From Cryptomeria japonica (Eukaryota; Streptophyta; Pinopsida; Cupressales; Cupressaceae): a stretch of DNA of 64,000 nt. The stretch covers positions 401,229,889 to 401,293,888 of the forward strand of contig NC_081408.1 of NCBI RefSeq assembly GCF_030272615.1. The letters are read 5' to 3'. The notes under the pieces are model-generated. The model did no database searches, was not told where the DNA came from, and saw nothing but the letters and a program-made list of their open reading frames with translations. Below are positions 58,242 through 64,000 of this stretch, piece by piece (the first letter of the stretch is position 1; every line of letters starts with the position of its first letter). The position numbers were made by a program, and so were the translations under genes.

Positions 58242-61200
58242 CTAGTCAAAAATAGATTTGTACTTGTTTCGGGCATCAGTGAGAGCGACAGAGAGTGCAT
58301 CCTTTACACTGTCCATTAAAGAATTTTGCGCTTGAATATCAGCCAATAGTGATATTAAGCCATCAAGAGTGCTTCCCTCTTGTGTAGTAGACAAGTATGT
58401 GGCTCGGTTGATCTGTTCTTGGATGGATGAAAGATGAGGAAGGAATAATGTCTGAAGTGTCATTATGTCCATCCGGATCTTGTGTTCTTCATTTCTTAAG
58501 TCCAATTGTTGAGCCATGAGCTATTGTAACCTTGTATAAAAATTATGAATTGAATTTGGCTCTATGGTCAACTTGTTGGAGAGATCGGTGATCTCTTTCT
58601 CAATTGTCTCTATTTTATTCTTAATGTCTTTAATGAATAAAGAAAATGTGTAGAGTTTCTGAAATAAATAATGAATGTGCTTGAGTTGAGGAGTCAACTC
58701 AGCAATAAATTTGACAAGTTTGACTTTGCCAATGGCTAGAGCTTTCTGTACCTCTTCTATCATTTTTGTAGTGAGCTCCTTGTCTTTTAGCTTGCTCAAA
58801 TACTCAGATGCATCAACTCTGGATGTTTCTATTTTATTAAGGAGTTCATCCAGTTGAATATGGATGGCTAAATCGGTTGACACTGTAGCTGTAGGTAGCA
58901 TATCTGATAGTAGTGTCTTCACCTTCTAAAGTACTTTATTCTTCTTTTGTATGGCCATCTATTTTTCTTCTTCAACCTTTGCTTTGCACAGTTCACCAAA
59001 ATCAATGAGTTCTTGCCCCTTTAATTTTGATATACCCACATTGGGCAACACTATTGGTTTAGACAAATCAACTTTGAAAGTATGCTTTTTCACTTTCTTT
59101 TCTTTACCTTTGGCCGGTTGGACCAAGATAATAGCTTGGGAGGCTTGCTGACCCTGGGTAGGTTTCTCGGTAGAGGCAACACTTTGGTCGGTTCCTATAG
59201 CCTCTGTGGTGTCTTTTGGTGTCTTAGTACTGGGTGTCTCAGCTGCAACATTTTCAGTGCTCGAAGGTGCTTGTGAGGTATGTTCTAGAGTAGTATCTTC
59301 TCCTGCTGTAGACTTGTGACCTTCGGTGCCTTGTGCTGTATCCTGAGGAGTTTTGGTAGAGACAGGTTGATGGACTGGGAGATAAGGCTGAACTTGTTCT
59401 AAAACGGATTCACTAGATACAAGTTTTTCATATGTAGTGCCTTCTATCATTTCCTGCTTCGGTGCTTTTGTATCCATGACATCTTCATCTATTTGAATAG
59501 TGTCAGTAGGATCTTGTTCGGTAGCATCAGGAACTTGCTCGGTGACATCAGGATCATGCTCAGTGACATCAATGATTTCAACTGTAGTTTGTTCACTGAC
59601 ATCCTTGATTTTGAAGATTTCCTACCACTTTGCTTTTGTCTCCAGTCTCATTTTCTACGTCAATATATAGCCCATTCATCAGTTTTAAGGCTCTTTGTTT
59701 GACAAGAAACTTTGAATTGTAGGTTGTTAGATGTTCCTTTATTTCAACTACTGACATATCAGGAAAGAGATGGACTAGACTTCTTTCTCTGATTTGTTTC
59801 TCTAAGTCCATTGCATACTTCCACCTATTATCAATATGCAAGTAAAGTTCATTTGGAAGTGACTTTGCTAGTTCCAATGGAGCTAACCGGAACTTTAGAA
59901 GTGTGCAGATGACAGCTTCTTCAATTTGTCTCTTCTCATCATTATTTCTAGTTTCATACTTAACATATCTAAATGAACCAAATCCTCCATATTCTTTCAG
60001 ATTAGCACAAAAGTTTTCAACACTGTATATTTACCTTCTTGCTCTTGACAATCTGGAATTTGTTTGCATCCTCTGATTCTGTATCACTAGACTCTTTTGC
60101 CAAAATGAGTCTCTGAGTAGATTTCTTGTATGTCTTTGTTACCTTAGGAGCAGTAACACTCTTTTGTTTCTTACTCGGTGATGCTGCAGATGCTCTTGTG
60201 TTAGGTCTCTTTGTTGGAGGAGTTGGTAGGGCCTTTGAAGTGTCCTGTTTCTTTGTTTTTAACACTTTACCCTTAGGCAATTCAATGCTCAGTGTTATAG
60301 CTACCTCTTGAGCTTCTGATTCCTCTTCGGTGATGGCAAGAGTGCCTTTGACAGGTGTAGAGGAAGAGTCTTCTCCAAATTTCTCTGACAATGCCTTAAT
60401 CATCTTTGTTGCCTTTCTTGTAGCTTTGGGTACTACAATGGTCATTTTTACATTTTCCTTTGCTTCTTCACAGGTTCCATATCTTAGCTTGGTAGCATGC
60501 CTTGGTAATGTAAGAAATGCATCAATTTGTTGTTTTGTGATGTCAAAGTCAATCTCGTAACCCATAGGTGGCAAAGATTGAGTCCTTGGTTCCACAGCAT
60601 TCACATAACAGTACTCGGTGTCAACTTCAAAACATATATCATTTTTGTATTTCTCTACTAGCCGGGGTGGGATTCGGTACCTGTTATGCATTTTCTCTTG
60701 AAATTTACTGAAGTAATCATCCATGATATCATTGAAATTATCTCCTAACTTCTTGCTAAAGTCATTAATCTAATAAATGATTGGTCGGTGTAGCTCCCAA
60801 ACTACTTTACCGACTGATGGAAAGAATTTTTCAAAGTAGAAAAACATGCATACCAGTAGTGATCCAAACTTTAGAGTATTAGCCGAGTTGTTCTTCTTCG
60901 GCTTCTTGATTGTGTTCAGATTCTCAAATAGATTCTTCAATAACACTTCACATAAGTCAATTTTCATTCCCTTTTTCACAATTTCATAAGCTAAGTCAAC
61001 TACTGCACAAGGTACACTGTTTTCCCTTGCCAATTGGAAGAAATAGTAACCAATTACTCTAATAGCAAACTTAAGTTCTGCATCAGTGACATTGTTTAGT
61101 TTCAGTCCTCTGTAATCAGATTCTACTCTGGTTAAACTGATCAATTCCTTCTATGATATCATCTTCTGGGCTCGGGCATGATCATAGATAGGGTAACCGG

Positions 61201-61606
61201 TAATCAGATGAATGATTTCCTTGGTTATCTTGAATGGTTTCTCTTCTAGCCACATGAAATCATCATGAACTCTGCTCAGAACAAACTTGACCCACTAGGG
61301 TTTGAACACACGAGGATAGGTTAGGGCTTTAGTTAATCCTTTGATTTTGATGTGTTCATACTTGTTGTTCAATTTACCATCGGTACATAGCTCATCACAG
61401 GTGTCTCTAATTTCAACATGATCGAGTTGTTCAACACGACATTTGGTGAAGAATCTCACATCTTCGACTAACAACACTCTGTTCGGGATGAGTGAAAAGA
61501 TGGTTTTGTCATCCGGTTCAGAAGCAACTTTGGGAGTCAAAGAGTATTTCAGTGAGGGATTCTCTACATTCTTGACAACTATGGGATCTTGGATCTTGGG
61601 TGCCAT
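58242..61606 (-). pseudogene. Element 4 ORF2: long unrecognised protein
   Basis: ATG 61604-61606 starts MAPKIQDPIVVKN. The frame continues through TAG at 61295, 61151 and 60770 (LPNRV-like start domain, FMWLEEKPFKITKEII, HLITGYPIYDHARAQ, LKFAIRVIGYYFFQLAREN, SLLVCMFFYFEKFFPS, IPPRLVEKYKND), then a basic Lys/Thr/Ser-rich segment (PTKRPNTRASAASPSKKQK). Frameshifts near 60025 and 59640 lead to an acidic DVTEQDP-like repeat, a Thr/Gln-rich part (STKTPKDTTEA) and a helical C-terminus ending KYKSIFD at 58242. About 1,120 codons when joined. No polymerase, integrase or protease motif. Not recognised; the basic central part suggests nucleic-acid contact (inference). Confidence 0.72.
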
Positions 61607-62161
61607 TTAAGATTTCAGGTAAAAACTAGTAAAGAGTCCTTAGGGTTTCAGGATTTCAAATGACAGACACTTTATACTTAGCAGATAATGGCAACTAGAT
61701 AAGATCGGTAAACTAGCTTAAGAATATGTTGAGATTTGATGTAAATACCTTGGATTTGCTTTGAATGAGGTTTTGATCGCCTTGGAATTGCTTGCACTGC
61801 TCTCTCGAAAAGTTGGTAAGTGTAAATGACCATGAAAATGCTTTTAAGTACACAAAATACCTTATCGGGCTCCGTGCGGGTTAGGTCAAAAATATTAAAT
61901 GCACTCAGTTCCTCTTTAACCGATTTACTCTCCTTTTTTGTTTTAACTGAGTAACCAAACTTCCTTCATTTACTGACTTGACAGGCTTCCTGTATTCATC
62001 GACTTGATAGGTTTCCTGTAAAGTGCTTCAAAAGACTTTGATAGAATTTCAAACTTACTAATACATCTTAACTATGCAGATTTTGAATTTAGTACATAAT
62101 AGATTAGGAACTGTTATGATTTTAACCTTTAGAGAATGCAGTCCCTTCATACCTTTACTAA
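61607..62161 (-). other. Element 4 spacer between ORF1 and ORF2
   Basis: About 550 bp with no supported ORF. It could carry the ORF2 promoter or splice signals; I cannot identify any. Confidence 0.6.
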
Positions 62162-63514
62162 TTAATTTGGAATAGGTGCACCTAACTCGGTAGGTAAGGT
62201 GCTTTCTTTATTTGACACAATTTCCTTCTTTTTCCAAATCATCTGTAATTTTTCTTTTATTTCTTCAGTGTCTTTTCTAGGTTGATCTCTACAATCTCCA
62301 GCCAAGTGTCCAACTTTGTGACAATGAAAACATGCCATACCAGGATTTCTCCATCATCTTTGGTTGTTCATTCCAAACCTTATAAAACAGTTAGCACTAA
62401 TATGTCCATATCTTCCACAACATTCACACCATATCCTTATATTGTAATCCCATGGTACTGCTGCATATTGTCGGTAAGGATCTGTGTAAGTTTGGTAACT
62501 TCTAGTGTTTTCTCAGTGTGCAGACCACATGTAGTTCTTTTTCTTAAACCAACACTTCTCGGTACTATGTCCATATCTATTGCAATTTCTATAACACCCT
62601 TTGAATTTTGCCTTCTGATAATTGTTAACAGACTTTGTCCTACATTGATTAGATGTGTGACCATATTTATTGCAATTGTAACAATAACCATTGGACTTAG
62701 TGACATTCGGTTGCTTACCTTTTCTGATTTGGCATATGTTGGCAGTGTGACCTTGATTTCCACAGTAGTTGCAAATAGGCTTCTTTCTTTTGATGTTATT
62801 CTTGTTTCCAGCTTGCTTTCATGATTCTCCTCTCTCGGTAGTATGAATTCCTTTCTCGGTAAAGTCTTTTCCTTTGTAACCGAGTCCTGCATCTCTGTTG
62901 GGTCTTCTTGTATTCAGTTGCTCATCCAACATCTTTGATTCTTCATAACTCTTCTTCAGTGTTTCTTTGGATTTCTTCTCTGTTTCAAGTTCATCGGTCA
63001 ACCTTGATACTTCAAGTCTCAATGCTTTGTTCTCATCATTCTTCAGAATTGCTTCATGATGTGCATAACCTAGTTGATCTGATAGGTTTTGTTGAATTCC
63101 ATTCAACCTTGAGATTTCATCATTCTTATCAGATACTAAGACTTCAAGTTGTTGTTTCTCTCTTTCTAGATCTCTTACTTTATCCTCAGCTATTCTTAAT
63201 GCATCTAGATTTTCAGTCATCTATGTGCTGAAATGTTCATGTTCTCTTTTCATTACTTTTAGTTGATCAGCCAGTGCTTTGTTCTTTTCTTTCAATACTC
63301 CAATCATTTCTTTAGTTTCTTCAGATATACTGTTCTCAGATGATGTCTCAATTTGTTCCACTAACTCTTGAGAGTCCTGCAAATCATCAGATAATCTTCT
63401 TCTTACTTTCAGAGATTTTTGCATTTGCCTTTGCATGTCTGCAATCACTTGATTAACATGATCCAGCTCTTCTTGCAGATGCACAATCCTCCGAGATTGT
63501 TTATAGCCTTCCAT
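62162..63514 (-). pseudogene. Element 4 ORF1: coiled-coil protein with five zinc-knuckle motifs
   Basis: ATG 63512-63514 (MEGYKQSRRIVHLQEELDH) is the first ATG after the primer site. One frame runs to TAA 62162-62164, interrupted by TAG 63221 and TGA at 62819, 62513 and 62354. Residues 1 to about 205 are a long coiled coil (LKVRRRLSDDLQDSQELVE, LRIAEDKVRDLEREKQQLE). Then come the knuckles CNYCGNQGHTANIC, CYNCNKYGHTSNQC, an imperfect CYRNCNRYGHSTEKC, CECCGRYGHISANC and CFHCHKVGHLAGDC. It probably assembles and binds RNA in place of standard gag (inference). Element D carries the same type. Confidence 0.85.
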
Positions 63515-63562
63515 TGATAAGATCTTTCTCTTTAGGTAGTTAAACCCTTTTCCAAGATTCAA

Positions 63563-63574
63563 GCTCTGATACCA
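63563..63574 (-). promoter_or_regulatory. Element 4 primer binding site (initiator Met-tRNA type)
   Basis: Minus strand TGGTATCAGAGC, two bases inside the LTR. Confidence 0.9.
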
Positions 63575-63576
63575 AT

Positions 63577-64000
63577 TGTTAGGCCCAATATGGAAAGCTA
63601 ATGTACTGAGAGGGGAGGGGTGAATCAGTACTCCAAAACATTTCTTCAACAATATCTTTACTATTATGCATAAACTGAATAGTGTGGTAACATAAAATAA
63701 AGCTAAAACAAATAGATAACAATCATACATGATTCAATCCATAACACATATATTTTGGTTACGCAGAAACTCTTGGTTAGAGAGAAAAACTGCAGTGGGG
63801 ATGGCACCCACAACTTCACTACTGCAATAATAAAGAGTGCTTGGTTAGAGCTACATGTTTAGCTATTTCTGATAGCTTACCCTGTTAGGAGTATCAAGAT
63901 CTGTTAGATCTACCTTGCTAAAGGATTTTACAATAGTTAATCTAAATGTTGCACTTGGTTAGAGGCTTTACAATTTATAGACTTGATTAGAGTCTTTTAC
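63577..64000 (-). repeat. Element 4 5' LTR, cut by window end
   Basis: Plus strand starts TGTTAGGCCCAATATGG, identical to 56730, and runs to the last base. Confidence 0.93.

Larger units (their letters stand above)
56730..64000 (-). mobile_element. Element 4: non-autonomous LTR retrotransposon with two unusual ORFs
   Basis: The two LTRs (56730-57852 and from 63577, cut by the window end) are nearly identical. The internal part has a Met-tRNA primer site, ORF1 (coiled coil and zinc knuckles), ORF2 (unrecognised) and a polypurine tract, but no protease, integrase, RT or RNase H in about 5.7 kb. It is inserted in the 3' LTR of element E; the left duplication candidate is CTATT (56725-56729). 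Confidence 0.88.

Noticed and set aside
62437..62892. Alternative minus-strand frame over element 4 zinc knuckles
   Set aside because: It overlaps the frame encoding four intact CCHC motifs and has no recognisable content.
1..64000. Host genes, tRNA, rRNA or organellar DNA
   Set aside because: No recognisable host protein, tRNA cloverleaf or rRNA word was seen by eye; a tRNAscan-SE and Infernal run would be decisive.

Overview
This window reads as intergenic DNA of a large plant genome, most likely a gymnosperm or other big-genome plant (inference from long nested LTR retrotransposons, low GC and absence of host genes; no species-diagnostic gene is present). I find no host protein-coding gene, rRNA or tRNA. 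Nearly all of it is LTR retrotransposons inserted into one another, and most of their reading frames are broken by stops and frameshifts.

Layout. Positions 1-3980 are the 3' half of a plus-strand Ty1-copia element (copia A) with a complete 3' LTR. It sits in the integrase of a minus-strand Ty3-gypsy element (gypsy 1, 3981-14152, 5' LTR 13035-14152). Gypsy 1 sits in the gag-like ORF of a minus-strand non-autonomous element (element D, 14153-16346). D sits in the 3' untranslated region of a second plus-strand copia (copia C), whose 3' LTR is cut into three pieces (16691-17146, about 26612-27074, about 28650-28933). The first cut is an insertion at 17147-26611 (element 5) carrying a long unrecognised gene, itself split by a 4,052-bp TG...CA element (19012-23063) with a perfect TCATC duplication. 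The second cut is an undefined insertion of about 1.5 kb.

From 28934 to 56729 the deepest host is a plus-strand gypsy-like derivative (element E): a proline-rich repeat ORF, a G-patch segment, a polypurine tract and the start of a 3' LTR, but no reverse transcriptase in the visible part. Copia 3 (30294-51372, minus) lies in E's tandem-repeat ORF. Copia 3 carries a complete gypsy (gypsy 2, 30816-43935, both LTRs, TSD ATTAT) in its 3' LTR and a solo LTR (45353-46289) in its RNase H. From 56730 to the window end is element 4, a minus-strand non-autonomous LTR element with two LTRs. It encodes a coiled-coil protein with five zinc-knuckle motifs and a second long protein I do not recognise, with no polymerase or integrase.

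How the parts relate. Gypsy 1 and 2 are one lineage with order gag, protease, G-patch, spacer, RT, RNase H, second RNase H, integrase; the second RNase H points to the Tat/Ogre group. They share a conserved non-coding leader block and repeated palindromic motifs. Element 4 (and, where visible, D) shares primer site, polypurine tract, LTR ends and LTR sequence boxes with the copia elements, so they were probably mobilised by copia machinery (inference). The most interesting unexplained content is the D/element 4 class and the gene in element 5.
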